Shown: piece after piece, positions 43,489 through 52,421 of the stretch
How positions within the stretch are numbered: position 1 is the first letter of the stretch
Layout of the letters: every line of letters begins with the position of its first letter
NCBI GenBank assembly: GCA_009720755.1
Contig: WNKV01000012.1
Coordinates: forward strand, 62,001 to 126,000
Reading direction: 5' to 3'
Source of the DNA: Rhodoplanes serenus
GTDB taxonomy: Bacteria; Pseudomonadota; Alphaproteobacteria; Rhizobiales; Xanthobacteraceae
Length of the DNA: 64,000 nt
Notes under the pieces: generated by a model
What the model saw: the letters and a program-made list of their open reading frames with translations, nothing else
What the model was told of the DNA's origin: nothing
Databases searched by the model: none
Position numbers and translations under genes: made by a program

Positions 43489-44241
43489 ATGCAGACTGTT
43501 GCAGTTCGCGCGTCGACGTCGGTGAGAACCGAGGCCGGCTCACCAGTGGACAGTTCAAAGGCTCCCGTCCTCGACATTCCGCCTTATCTCGAAAAGCATT
43601 ACTGGTGGGCCTATATCCACCCGAACGCGATCCGCTTCTTCGACCATCAGCCGATCATCAATTTCATCCTGTGGGGCAACTACGCCAAGCTGCGGAACGC
43701 CGCCCTCGCCGAGATGGGTGACGAGCTGCCCGGCAACACGCTCCAGGTCGCTTGCGCCTATGGTGACCTCACCCCGCATCTGTGCGAGCGGGTGGCGGCC
43801 GGCGGCGGTCGGCTCGACGTCATCGACATCGTGCCGGCGCAGTTGCGCAACGTGCGTCGCAAGCTGCCGGCCGATGCGCCGGTGCGGCTGCTCAACATGG
43901 ATTCGGCCGACCTCAACCTGCCGGATGCGAGCTACGACCGGGCCATCGTGTATCTCTTGTTCCACGAGCAGCCGGTGGAGCACCGGGAGCGGACGCTGGC
44001 CGAGATCTTCCGGGTGGTGAAGCCGGGCGGCAAGGTCGTGATCATGGATTACGCCCAGCCCGACTGGTGGCATCCGTGGCGCTACTGGTTCAAGCCGGTG
44101 CTGGCCGTGCTGGAGCCGTTCGCGCTGGATCTGTGGAAGCACGCGCTCACCACCTGGATGCCGGCGCCGTGGTCCAAGACGCAGTGGCCGCGCGAGTCGT
44201 ATTTCGGCGGCCTCTACCAGAAGGTCGTGGTGACGCGCTGA
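43489..44241 (+). CDS. rquA: RquA-type rhodoquinone biosynthesis protein, paralogue 2
   Basis: A 250-residue second RquA-family protein. It keeps HYWWAYIHPNAIRFFD, FILWGNYAKLRNAAL, motif I LQVACAYGDLTPHL and WWHPWRYWFKPVLAVLEPFAL, and ends YFGGLYQKVVVTR like its neighbour. It differs chiefly in the first 35 residues and in the QPIIN/QWLAN segment. The start is uncertain: the ATG at 43489 has GAGG upstream and matches the length of paralogue 1, while the ATG at 43426 would add 21 residues. No clear promoter was found between the two genes, so one transcript is likely, ended by the terminator at 44286. Confidence 0.88.
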   Translation: MQTVAVRASTSVRTEAGSPVDSSKAPVLDIPPYLEKHYWWAYIHPNAIRFFDHQPIINFILWGNYAKLRNAALAEMGDELPGNTLQVACAYGDLTPHLCERVAAGGGRLDVIDIVPAQLRNVRRKLPADAPVRLLNMDSADLNLPDASYDRAIVYLLFHEQPVEHRERTLAEIFRVVKPGGKVVIMDYAQPDWWHPWRYWFKPVLAVLEPFALDLWKHALTTWMPAPWSKTQWPRESYFGGLYQKVVVTR

Positions 44242-44285
44242 GTCGCGCGAGCCCCGCCGGGCCGGCATCGCCGGAGTAGAGTCTG

Positions 44286-44315
44286 AAAGAGTCCGGTCTT
44301 GCGCCGGGCTCTTTT
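44286..44315 (+). terminator. Rho-independent terminator of the rquA pair
   Basis: AAAGAGTCCGG (44286-44296) and CCGGGCTCTTT (44304-44314), ten paired bases and one G-T pair, 7-base loop, T-run to 44315. It is 45 bp after the second rquA stop. Confidence 0.85.
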
Positions 44316-44340
44316 CGTGTGAGCGGATCTCGACGCCGAT

Positions 44341-46143
44341 CTACCGCCCCGCCGCGTAGCCCTGCATGCCGCGTGGATTGGCGGCGGCACGGCGGCGCCA
44401 GCCGTCGCGTGCGGCGGCCGTCAGGCGGCCTTCCGACCAGGCCGGCCCGACCTCGATCCCATGGCCGCGGGCGGCGAGTTCGCGCCGCGTCTCCGCCGGC
44501 ACGCGCTCCTCCACCACCAGCACGCCGGGTCGCGCCGTGCGCGGCCAGAACGAGATCGGAAAGTGCTCGCTGTGCCAGGCGGGCGCGTCGATCGCCTCCT
44601 GGAGGTTGAGGCCGGCATGGACGTGACGCAGGAAGAACTGGAGCGCCCACTGGTCCTGCTGGTCGCCGCCCGGCGTGCCCCAGGCGAGGTAGGGCTCGCC
44701 GTCGCGCAGCGCCAGCGTCGGCGACAGCGTGGTGCGCGGCCGCTTGCCGGGGGCGAGCGCCGCCGGGTGGCCCTCCTGGAGCCAGAACATCTGCGCGCGG
44801 GTGCCGAGGCAGAAGCCGAGTTCCGGGATCACCGGCGACGACTGGAGCCAGCCGCCCGACGGGGTCGCCGACACCATGTTGCCGGCGCGGTCGACGATAT
44901 CGAAATGCACGGTGTCGCCGCGCACCGTGCCCATGCGGCCGACGGTCGGCTCGCCGGCCCCCGAGGGCGCCACCGCGGCCCGTGATCCGGTCGCCTGCCG
45001 GACCGTCACGGCGGCCCCGTAACCCTCGACCGAGCCGGGGCGGAACTCCAGCGACGCGGTCGGTGCGACGAGCGCGCGGCGCGCGTCGTTGTAGGCGTCG
45101 GAGAGCAGCACATCCATCGGCACCCGGACGAAGTCCGGATCGCCGTAGAAGGTCTCGCGGTCCGCATAGGCCAGCTTGGCGCACTCCACCACCGCGTGGA
45201 TGAAGTCCGGCCCGGTGACGTCGGCGCCGTCGAGCGCGAAGCCCTTGAGCAGCGCGAGCTGCTGGAGCAGCACCGGCCCCTGCGCCCACGGCCCCGGCTT
45301 GCACACGGTGTAGCGGCCGTAGTCGTAGGTGAGCGGCGCCTCGACGCGCGGCCGGAACGTCGCCATGTCGTGGCCCGACAGGACGCCGCGATGCGCCTCG
45401 CCCGAGGTGTCCATCACCTTGCGCGTACGGCAGAAGCGGTCGACCGCGTCGGCCACGAAGCCGTCCGACCACGCCTTGCGGGCGCGCTCGATTTCCTGCT
45501 CGCGGCTGCCGCCGCCGGCCTCCGCCTCGCGCAGGATACGAGTGTAGGTGTCGGCGAGCGTCGGGTTGGCGAACAGGCTGCCGGCCTCCGGCACGCGGCC
45601 ACCGGGGAGCCAGACGGCCGCCGAGGTCGGCCAATGCTCGCGAAAGAGCTGCTCGACGGAGCGGATGGTCGCCTCGGCGCGCTCCAGCAGCGGATGGCCC
45701 TCGCGGGCGTAGTGGATCGCCGGCCCGAGCACGTCGGCGAGCCGCAGCGTGCCGTAGTCGCGCAGCAGCAGCATCCAGCTCTCGAAGGTGCCCGGCACGC
45801 AGGCGGCGAGGAGCCCGGTGCCCGGCACCATGTCCAGCCCGAGGCCGCGGTAATACGCGATGGTGGCGCCGGCCGGCGCCGGTCCCTGGCCGCAGATCAC
45901 CTCGGTGCGGCCCTTGCGCACGTCGTGCAGCACGATCGGCACGTCGCCGCCGGGGCCGTTGAGGTGCGGCTCGACCACCTGGAGCGTGAAGGCGGTGGCG
46001 ACCGCCGCGTCGAAGGCGTTGCCGCCCTTCTCCAGCGTCGCCATGCCGACCGCGGTGGCGATCCAATGGGTCGAGGTGACCACCCCGAAGGTGCCCTCGA
46101 TCTCGGGGCGGGTGGTGAAGCGGGCAGGATTCACGTAGCTCAT
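44341..46143 (-). CDS. Gamma-glutamyltransferase-family protein
   Basis: A 600-residue Ntn-hydrolase of the gamma-glutamyltranspeptidase family, which transfers or hydrolyses gamma-glutamyl groups. The autocatalytic threonine is in RGDTVHFDIVDRAGNMVS (about residue 400) and the substrate-binding region contains LSPTLALRDGEP and WGTPGGDQQDQW. No signal peptide is seen, unlike E. coli Ggt, so it may be a cytosolic or atypical member, as with many 'putative Ggt' acylases. The ATG at 46143 (MSYVNPARF) gives the usual length. It converges on the rquA operon. Confidence 0.9.
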   Translation of the reverse strand: MSYVNPARFTTRPEIEGTFGVVTSTHWIATAVGMATLEKGGNAFDAAVATAFTLQVVEPHLNGPGGDVPIVLHDVRKGRTEVICGQGPAPAGATIAYYRGLGLDMVPGTGLLAACVPGTFESWMLLLRDYGTLRLADVLGPAIHYAREGHPLLERAEATIRSVEQLFREHWPTSAAVWLPGGRVPEAGSLFANPTLADTYTRILREAEAGGGSREQEIERARKAWSDGFVADAVDRFCRTRKVMDTSGEAHRGVLSGHDMATFRPRVEAPLTYDYGRYTVCKPGPWAQGPVLLQQLALLKGFALDGADVTGPDFIHAVVECAKLAYADRETFYGDPDFVRVPMDVLLSDAYNDARRALVAPTASLEFRPGSVEGYGAAVTVRQATGSRAAVAPSGAGEPTVGRMGTVRGDTVHFDIVDRAGNMVSATPSGGWLQSSPVIPELGFCLGTRAQMFWLQEGHPAALAPGKRPRTTLSPTLALRDGEPYLAWGTPGGDQQDQWALQFFLRHVHAGLNLQEAIDAPAWHSEHFPISFWPRTARPGVLVVEERVPAETRRELAARGHGIEVGPAWSEGRLTAAARDGWRRRAAANPRGMQGYAAGR

Positions 46144-46230
46144 GGCAGGGTCCGGGGCTGGCGGGGAGCGCACTTGATCACAGCGGCGCCGCCCCGCCAA
46201 GGCCGGGCTCCGAGCCTGCCTGTCCGCCCG

Positions 46231-46406
46231 TCATACTGTTTCCGGGTTATCAGTTTGCCGTCGTTCCGGGGCGCGGCCCCCGGATCGGCGCTTCGCGCCG
46301 TCCGGACACCGCGAACCCGGAACCCAGCGACACACGTCATCCCGCGGCAAACTCTGGACTCTCGGCTGGATTCCGGACAGCCGCTTCGCGGCTTCCGGAA
46401 TGACCA
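46231..46406 (-). repeat. Dispersed intergenic repeat, copy 2
   Basis: About 176 bp. On the minus strand it begins GGTCATTCCGGAAGCCGCG and ends near GGAAACAGTATGA, matching copy 1 (16851-16997) apart from about 30 extra bases around the internal GCGCGAAGCGCC hairpin. It lies in the gap between a cupin gene and the gamma-glutamyltransferase gene. Confidence 0.8.
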
Positions 46407-46428
46407 CCGAGTATCATACTTCGGCAGT

Positions 46429-47262
46429 TCAAACCTCGGCGGTCGGGCCGTGCGCGTGGCGCTCGATGGTGCGTGACGGAGCGCCGCCGCGGTGGTTCAC
46501 GCCGAGCGGCACCCAGGTGCAGATCTTCGACGGATCGGCCCACACGGTGGCGACCGCGCTCGGCACGAAGAATTCCGAGAAGATCATGTCGCCGGCGTCG
46601 CCGCCCTTCACCCAATGCGGCTCGCGGTCGTGGTAGTAGACGAGATCGCCGGGCTCGACAGCCATCACCTGGTCGGCGCCCGCCCAGCAGGTGCCGCTGC
46701 CGGTGAGGAAGTACATGAAATGGGCGCCGCCCTCGTGGTGATGCACGGGGCATTCGGTGCCCGGCGGATAGATGATCATCTCGCCGCGAATCGCCCGCAC
46801 CCCGAACATCTTCGGCGTGACGATGTAGATGCGCTGACGGGCGTCGTGCTCGGATTTCAGCAAAGGCTCCTCGCGCCAGTCGACGAGGCGGAACGGGGGC
46901 GGGTTGGCGACCACCGCGGGATCGAGGGTCACGGCATCCGGCACCACGGCGCGCAGCAGCGTCGCGCCGCCCTCGCTCGCCAGCGTTCCGTCGAATCCGG
47001 GTGGCAGCAGCCCGATATGGGTGGTCTCCACCGAGGCGGTGTCGTCGCCGAAGCTCAGCGTCGCGCGGCCGTCCAGCATCTGAAACCAGGCCAGGGCGTC
47101 GTCGTCGACCGCGAGACGAACGCTGGCGCCTGGCGCCAGTGTCAGCCGGTCGAGGGTGAAGCGCACGTCCGGCACCCGCGTCGGGTCGAGCAGCGTCTGC
47201 CGGGTGACGCCGTCGCCGAGCGGCATCGCCGGGACATCGCGCGCGTTGAAATGGATTGCCAT
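46429..47262 (-). CDS. Cupin-domain protein, about 277 residues
   Basis: A bicupin. The C-terminal cupin carries a metal-binding-like block: CPVHHHEGGAHFMYF with His-rich motif 1 (about residues 170-184) and later YYHDREPHWVK. The N-terminal half keeps the fold (DGRATLSFGDD) but has no clear metal residues. Family relatives include dioxygenases and isomerases. The ATG at 47262 has a GGAG site. It is last in a run of same-strand genes (cupin, tctC, hydrolase, tctB, tctA, cupin), so a role with the transported acid is suspected. Substrate unknown. Confidence 0.85.
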   Translation of the reverse strand: MAIHFNARDVPAMPLGDGVTRQTLLDPTRVPDVRFTLDRLTLAPGASVRLAVDDDALAWFQMLDGRATLSFGDDTASVETTHIGLLPPGFDGTLASEGGATLLRAVVPDAVTLDPAVVANPPPFRLVDWREEPLLKSEHDARQRIYIVTPKMFGVRAIRGEMIIYPPGTECPVHHHEGGAHFMYFLTGSGTCWAGADQVMAVEPGDLVYYHDREPHWVKGGDAGDMIFSEFFVPSAVATVWADPSKICTWVPLGVNHRGGAPSRTIERHAHGPTAEV

Positions 47263-47313
47263 GCTGCACACTCCGTGACGGCGCCGCGGCTCGGCGGCGC
47301 ACAACGATGATCG

Positions 47314-48816
47314 CTACTCCTGGAACGCCTGCTCGCGGGTGGAGCGGATCGCCGGAAGCGCGACAATCAAGAGGAGAATTGCGGCGGCGATCAGGAGGCC
47401 GAGCGAGATCGGCCGGGTGAGGAAGATGGTCGGGTCGCCGCCCGAGACCCGCAGCGCCCGGCGCAGGTTCTCCTCCATCAGCGGACCCAGCACGAAACCG
47501 AGGATGAGCGGTGCCGGCTCGCAGGCGAGGCGCTGGAACACGAAGCCGGCGACCCCGAACAGCGCGGCGATCAGCACCGCGGCGGTGCTGTTGTTCACCG
47601 AGTAGACGCCGATCGCACAGAACATCAGGATGGCGAGATAGAGGAAGCGGTAGGGCACCTTGAGGAGCTGCACCCAGAAGCCGATCAGCGGCAGGTTGAT
47701 GATGACCAGCATCAGGTTGCCGATCCACATGGAGGCCACCATGCCCCAGAACATCTGGGGCCGGTCGGTCATGATCTGCGGCCCGGGCTGGATGCCGTGG
47801 ATCATCAGGGCGCCGATCATCAGCGCCATCACCGGATTGCCGGGGATGCCCAGGGTCAGCATCGGGATGAAGGAGCTTTGCGCGCCGGCATTGTTGGCCG
47901 CCTCGGGGGCCGCCACGCCCTCGACGGCGCCGCGCCCGAACATCGCCGGGCGGTCGGACACGCGCTTCTCCAGCGCATAGGCCGCGAAGGCCGAGAGCGT
48001 CGCGCCGCCGCCCGGCAGCACGCCGAGCACGGCGCCGAGCGAGGTGCCGCGCAGCACTGCCGGCCAGGCACGGCGGAAATCGTCCGGCGTCGGCCACAAG
48101 CGGGTGATGCGCTTGGTCACCACGTCGCGATGCGCCTCGCGGTTCGCCAGGTTGGCGATGATCTCGCTGATGCCGAACAGGCCGATGGCGAGGGTGGCGA
48201 CATCGAGGCCGTCGGCGAGCTCGTTGAGCCCGAAGGTGAAGCGCTGGCCGCCGGTGTTGCCGTCGGTGCCGATCAGCCCGAGCAGCAGCCCCAGCACGAT
48301 CATGGCGACGGCCTTGATCACCGAGCCGTGCGCCAGCACCACGGCGGCAATCAGGCCGAGCAGCATCAGCGAGAAGTACTCGGGCGACCCGAACGACTGG
48401 CCGAGCCGGGCGAGCGGCGGCGCGAAGGTGGCGATCAGCGCGGTCGCCACACAGCCGGCGAAGAACGAGGCGAGCGCCGCCACCGCCAGGGCCGCGCCGG
48501 CGCGGCCCTGCACGGCCATCTGATGTCCATCGAGGGTGGTCACCACCGAGGAGGTCTCGCCCGGCAGGTTGATCAGGATGGCGCTGGTGGAGCCACCGTA
48601 CTGGGCACCATAGAAGATGCCGGCCAGCATGATCAGCCCGGCGGTCGGCTCCAGATGAAAGGTGAGCGGCAGCAGCATCGCGATGGTGGCGATCGGCCCG
48701 ATGCCGGGCAGCACGCCGATCAGGGTGCCGATCATCGCGCCGATGAAGGCGAACAGCAGGTTCCACGGTGTCAGCGCCACCGCGAAGCCGAGCCCCAGAT
48801 TGGCGAGCAGATCCAT
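47314..48816 (-). CDS. tctA: Tripartite tricarboxylate transporter, large membrane subunit
   Basis: A 500-residue TctA-family permease with about 12 helices. Conserved features are LIGVLPGIGPIATIAMLLP near residue 40, GIFYGAQYGGSTSAILINLPGE, VLGVLPGGGATLSAFAAY and MLTLGIPGNPVMALMIGALM. It forms the inner-membrane channel of a TTT uptake system with TctB and the binding protein TctC. It is seven bases from tctB. Substrate is unknown; TTT systems take up citrate, tartrate and aromatic or dicarboxylic acids. Confidence 0.96.
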   Translation of the reverse strand: MDLLANLGLGFAVALTPWNLLFAFIGAMIGTLIGVLPGIGPIATIAMLLPLTFHLEPTAGLIMLAGIFYGAQYGGSTSAILINLPGETSSVVTTLDGHQMAVQGRAGAALAVAALASFFAGCVATALIATFAPPLARLGQSFGSPEYFSLMLLGLIAAVVLAHGSVIKAVAMIVLGLLLGLIGTDGNTGGQRFTFGLNELADGLDVATLAIGLFGISEIIANLANREAHRDVVTKRITRLWPTPDDFRRAWPAVLRGTSLGAVLGVLPGGGATLSAFAAYALEKRVSDRPAMFGRGAVEGVAAPEAANNAGAQSSFIPMLTLGIPGNPVMALMIGALMIHGIQPGPQIMTDRPQMFWGMVASMWIGNLMLVIINLPLIGFWVQLLKVPYRFLYLAILMFCAIGVYSVNNSTAAVLIAALFGVAGFVFQRLACEPAPLILGFVLGPLMEENLRRALRVSGGDPTIFLTRPISLGLLIAAAILLLIVALPAIRSTREQAFQE

Positions 48817-48823
48817 CGCGGCG

Positions 48824-49318
48824 CTACCACTCCGGCCAGACCGGGATCGTCAGCCCCAGTCCGGCGATGAACACGGCCCATGCGAGCGCGACCAGCACGG
48901 CGGCCGCCACCACGGTCTCGGCAGGCCGCAGGTTGCGGCCGGCGAGGGCGCCGAGGCCGATCAGCAGCAGGATCGCGACGATCAGCCCGAGCCGCTCCAG
49001 GGCGAGGCCGAACACCACGAGCGCCGTGGCGACGAGGATCGCGGGCCGCCATGCCGTCCCTTGGATCGGGCCGTCGCCGACGCCGTGCGGATCGCGCAGG
49101 CCGCGCAGCGCGATGACGGCACCGAGACCGAGCAGCAGCCAGCACAGCAGTCGCGGCATGTAGCCGGTGCCCATGCGCAACGCGGTGCCGACCGGATAGT
49201 CGCGCGACACCCACAGGCCGAGCCCTGCGACCAGGATGAACATCAGCCCGGCGAGCACATCGCGGTGGAGAAGGCGACGCCACGGCCGCGGCACCAGGAC
49301 GCCGGATCGATCGGTCAT
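48824..49318 (-). CDS. tctB: Tripartite tricarboxylate transporter, small membrane subunit
   Basis: A 164-residue TctB-family membrane protein with four predicted helices (LAGLMFILVAGLGLWVS, MPRLLCWLLLGLGAVIAL, ILVATALVVFGLALERLG, VVAAAVLVALAWAVFIAGLG). It pairs with the downstream TctA. It lies eight bases after the CocE-type hydrolase, one operon. The characteristic sequence LRMGTGYMPRLLCW fits the family's poorly conserved pattern. Confidence 0.93.
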   Translation of the reverse strand: MTDRSGVLVPRPWRRLLHRDVLAGLMFILVAGLGLWVSRDYPVGTALRMGTGYMPRLLCWLLLGLGAVIALRGLRDPHGVGDGPIQGTAWRPAILVATALVVFGLALERLGLIVAILLLIGLGALAGRNLRPAETVVAAAVLVALAWAVFIAGLGLTIPVWPEW

Positions 49319-49325
49319 GGCGGCC

Positions 49326-51032
49326 TCATCGCGGTGGGATGACCGGGACGAGCAGGAACGACTCGCGCTCGCCGCCCGACAAGATGGTGTTGGTGCCGGT
49401 GTTGTAGTCGGCGTGATAGTGCGTGTAGTGGACGCTGCCGATGCCGTCGCGCGGCTGGATGTCGAGCCGCAGCCGGTGACCCTTGCGGAACACCATGGAG
49501 GTCGGCCAGATCTCCACCTCGACCTTCACGACCTCGCCGGGCGTGAGATAGAGCCGCCGGGCGTGGCGATGATAGGGCCGCCACGGCCGCGTCAGCTCCG
49601 GATCGAGCTCGCGATGCGAGACGCGCAGCCAGCCCTTGGCGATCGGCACCTGCTGGCCCTGCTGACCGATCTCCCACACGTCGTTGCCGTCCGCATCGAT
49701 GTCGCGGATCGTGAGGAACAGATCCATGTCCTCGCTGCTGCTCGACACCCACAGGGTGGCGGCGACCGGCCCGGTGATCTCGGTGTCGTGCGCGAACGGC
49801 GCGGTGTCGAACGAGAGGCCCATGCCGGCCTGCATGGCGCCCGAGGCGAGGAACGTCGACGAGGCCGACGACGAGCCGCCCTTGGACAGGCCGCTGGCGA
49901 AATAGGTGCGCGACGCGGTCTCGGCCGGATTGCCGTCGACCAGCCGGCCGCTGTTCGCCGGGGCGCCTTGCGGCGGCGGCGACAGGTCGAGATACAGCTT
50001 GGTCCAGCGCGTGCGGGCGAGCGGCCATTCGTGCTCGTCGCGCCATTCGCCCTGGCCGTTGCCGTGGCGGATGAACAGTCGCACCGGCGGTTCGTCCATG
50101 ACACCGTTGTCGAAGCCCTTGAGCCAGTGATCGAGGAAGCGGAGCTGCTGCTGCCGCGCCTCCTCGGTATAGAACGGATGCACATGGGTGCCCGAATGCA
50201 TGCGCAGCTTCTTGTGCTTGGAGGCGGCACGCATGAAGCCTTCGGTGTTGCCGCGCAGATGCAGCCCCATGCCGGACCAGTTGCCGACCGAGAACAGCGG
50301 CACCGTGATCTTGTCCCATTGCGCCTGCTCGCCCGCGAAGGCGCCGGTATCGAGATTGTGGCGCACCCAGCGCCACAGCGTGTCGGCCGTGAAGGTATCG
50401 GGATTGTCGCGATAGGCGCGGCCGATCAGGTGATGGCACAGGTGGGTGACGAACCAGTTGGTCATGAACTGATTGAGGATGCCGCCGTGGAACAGCGCGT
50501 CGCGATAGAGATCCGCGAAGCCCTCCCACGGCACGATGGCGGCGAGCGCCGGTGGCTGATGATTGGCGACGAACCACTGGTTGATGGCGAAGTAGGAGAT
50601 GCCGATCAGGCCGACCTTGCCGTTGCACCAGGGCTGCGCCGCCGCCCACGCGATGGCGTCGCAGTAGTCGAGCGATTCCTGGAGCGACCACGGCTCGGTG
50701 CGGCCGGGCGACTTGCCGGTGCCGCGCGCGTCGACGCGCACGCAGGCATAGCCGCGCGGCACCCACCATTCGGGATTGACCGTCTCCCAGTTCATCAGCG
50801 GATTCGGCTTCTCCTCGAGGTTTTCGGGCGGAATCCACACCTTGTCCTTCTGGTACGGCCCGAGATTGAGCAGCGCCGGCACCGGCTCGCCACCATCGGG
50901 ACGCAGCACGTCGGCCTTGAGCCGGCAGCCGTCGCGCACCGGCACGTCGACGTCGCGCTCGACCACGATGCCGTTGCTCGCCCCGGCAGCCGTCCCGGCG
51001 CCGCCGGGCGTCTCGCTCTTCACGTCCAGCAC
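49326..51032 (-). CDS. CocE/NonD-family alpha/beta hydrolase
   Basis: A 568-residue hydrolase with an X-Pro dipeptidyl-peptidase-like N-terminal domain and a C-terminal jelly-roll. The nucleophile serine is in VGLIGISYFAINQW (about residue 150). The fold continues VDARGTGKSPGRTEPW and ends with the galactose-binding-like beta domain (KGHRLRLDIQPRDG). CocE cleaves cocaine, and other members cleave esters or antibiotics. The GTG start at 51032 has GGAG eight bases upstream. It is encoded between tctB and tctC, so it may hydrolyse an imported ester or amide, which is inference. Confidence 0.9.
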   Translation of the reverse strand: MLDVKSETPGGAGTAAGASNGIVVERDVDVPVRDGCRLKADVLRPDGGEPVPALLNLGPYQKDKVWIPPENLEEKPNPLMNWETVNPEWWVPRGYACVRVDARGTGKSPGRTEPWSLQESLDYCDAIAWAAAQPWCNGKVGLIGISYFAINQWFVANHQPPALAAIVPWEGFADLYRDALFHGGILNQFMTNWFVTHLCHHLIGRAYRDNPDTFTADTLWRWVRHNLDTGAFAGEQAQWDKITVPLFSVGNWSGMGLHLRGNTEGFMRAASKHKKLRMHSGTHVHPFYTEEARQQQLRFLDHWLKGFDNGVMDEPPVRLFIRHGNGQGEWRDEHEWPLARTRWTKLYLDLSPPPQGAPANSGRLVDGNPAETASRTYFASGLSKGGSSSASSTFLASGAMQAGMGLSFDTAPFAHDTEITGPVAATLWVSSSSEDMDLFLTIRDIDADGNDVWEIGQQGQQVPIAKGWLRVSHRELDPELTRPWRPYHRHARRLYLTPGEVVKVEVEIWPTSMVFRKGHRLRLDIQPRDGIGSVHYTHYHADYNTGTNTILSGGERESFLLVPVIPPR

Positions 51033-51098
51033 CGAGGAAACTCCGTGTCGTGTTGATATGGAGAAAGGCGGATCGGATTCGAGAGAAGCCGCGCTTTC

Positions 51099-51231
51099 AC
51101 CTCTCCCCGCCATGCGGGGAGAGGTCGACGTTTGCGCGTTCAGCGCGAATGCCGGGTGAGGGGGCTTCGCGTGGATACGGAGGCGCCCCCTCACCCCGAC
51201 CCTCTCCCGCGAGCGGGGAGAGGGAGAGCTG
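51099..51231. repeat. REP-like palindromic cluster, copy 2
   Basis: Three nested inverted repeats: ACCTCTCCCCGC-N3-GCGGGGAGAGGT (51099-51125), GGGTGAGGGGGC paired with GCCCCCTCACCC (51154-51196), and a shorter CCTCTCCCGC-GA-GCGGGGAGAGG (51201-51223). They lie in the 247-bp gap between the hydrolase gene and tctC. Confidence 0.85.
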
Positions 51232-51279
51232 CCTCTGCATGCGAGGAGAGGACGAGCAGGAACCGAGCCAGCGCCCGCC

Positions 51280-52278
51280 CTACTCGGCGAGCTCGATCTT
51301 CACCTCGGACGTGATCTTCTTCCAGGTCGCCATCTCGTCGGCGAGCCAGGTCTTCGCCTCGGCGAGCGACTTGCTCGGCACGATGTTGAAGTTCTGCTTC
51401 TTGAACGCCTCCTGCACGGCCGGCGCCTGCATGGCCTTGCCGGCGGCGTCGAACAGGATCTGGAGCACCTCGGGTGGCGTGCCGGCCGGCGCGAACAGGC
51501 CCTGCCAGGCGATGGTGCCGACCCCCGGATAGCCGAGCTCCTGCATGGTGGCGACGTCGGGATAGTCGGGCAGGCGGGCATGGTTGACCAGCGCCAGCGG
51601 CCGCAGGTTGCCGGCCTTGATCATCGCGGCGGTGCTGGCGACGTTGAGGAAGGCGAACTGGCTGTCACCGCTGACGAGATCGTTGATGACGCCGGAGGCG
51701 CCGGCCTTGTTGTGGATCGCCACCATGTCGAGATCGCCGGCGCGCTTGGCGAACAGCGCCGCGTCGTAGTGCGGATAGCTGCCGACGCCGACCGAGCCGT
51801 AGCGCACCTTGCCGGGGTTCTTCTTGGCGTGGTCGATCAGCTCCTTGACGGTCTTCGGCGGAAAGTCCTTGGTGGTGGCCACCATGAACTCGGGGATGTC
51901 GACGAGGCGTGTCACCGGGACGACGTCCTTGTCGTAGGCGATCTTGAACTTCTGCGGAAACAGCACCGGCGTGATGGCGTTGGTCGACACGTTGCCGATC
52001 ATCACGGTGTAGCCGTCCGGCTTGGCGCGGGCCATCTCCTCGATGGCGATGATGCCGAAGGCGCCCGGCTTGTTCTCGACCACGAAGGATTGCCCGAGGT
52101 CCTGGCGCATGTGCTCGCCGACCAGACGGGCGACGATGTCGGTGGCGCCGCCGGGCGCGTAGGGCACGATGATCTTCACCGGCTTGGACGGGTACTTGTC
52201 CTGCGCCAGCGCCGCAGTGCCGAGGCTCGTCACCGCCAGGCAGGCGGCCGCCAGCAGGGCCGTCAGGGATCGTCGCAT
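51280..52278 (-). CDS. tctC: Tripartite tricarboxylate transporter substrate-binding protein
   Basis: A 332-residue Bug/TctC periplasmic binding protein. Residues 1-25 are a signal peptide (MRRSLTALLAAACLAVTSLG, cleavage near ALAQ). The mature protein begins KYPSKPVKIIVPYAPGGATD and holds NKPGAFGIIAIEEMARAKPDGYT, the family fingerprint, plus GVGSYPHYDAALFAKRAG. It binds the solute for TctAB. It is separated from the hydrolase gene by the REP cluster. Specificity is not readable. Confidence 0.96.
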   Translation of the reverse strand: MRRSLTALLAAACLAVTSLGTAALAQDKYPSKPVKIIVPYAPGGATDIVARLVGEHMRQDLGQSFVVENKPGAFGIIAIEEMARAKPDGYTVMIGNVSTNAITPVLFPQKFKIAYDKDVVPVTRLVDIPEFMVATTKDFPPKTVKELIDHAKKNPGKVRYGSVGVGSYPHYDAALFAKRAGDLDMVAIHNKAGASGVINDLVSGDSQFAFLNVASTAAMIKAGNLRPLALVNHARLPDYPDVATMQELGYPGVGTIAWQGLFAPAGTPPEVLQILFDAAGKAMQAPAVQEAFKKQNFNIVPSKSLAEAKTWLADEMATWKKITSEVKIELAE

Positions 52279-52421
52279 GGTTTCCTCCTGGTGTGGTCCG
52301 CCTTTGGCCGCGGAGCGCGGGGGCGGATCGCCGTTGTTGTCCGAAGCTCTGTTGTCCGAAGCTCGTCGTCACCCGTGTGCATCGCGCCCGCATCGACCCG
52401 GCACAGCCGAGCCATGGCGCC

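Noticed and set aside
42598-44241. Call as UbiE/COQ5-type quinone C-methyltransferases
   Set aside because: Motif I is VAC-YGDLT instead of the UbiE DxGxGxG type, and the YWWAY-HPNA N-terminal block is RquA-specific.
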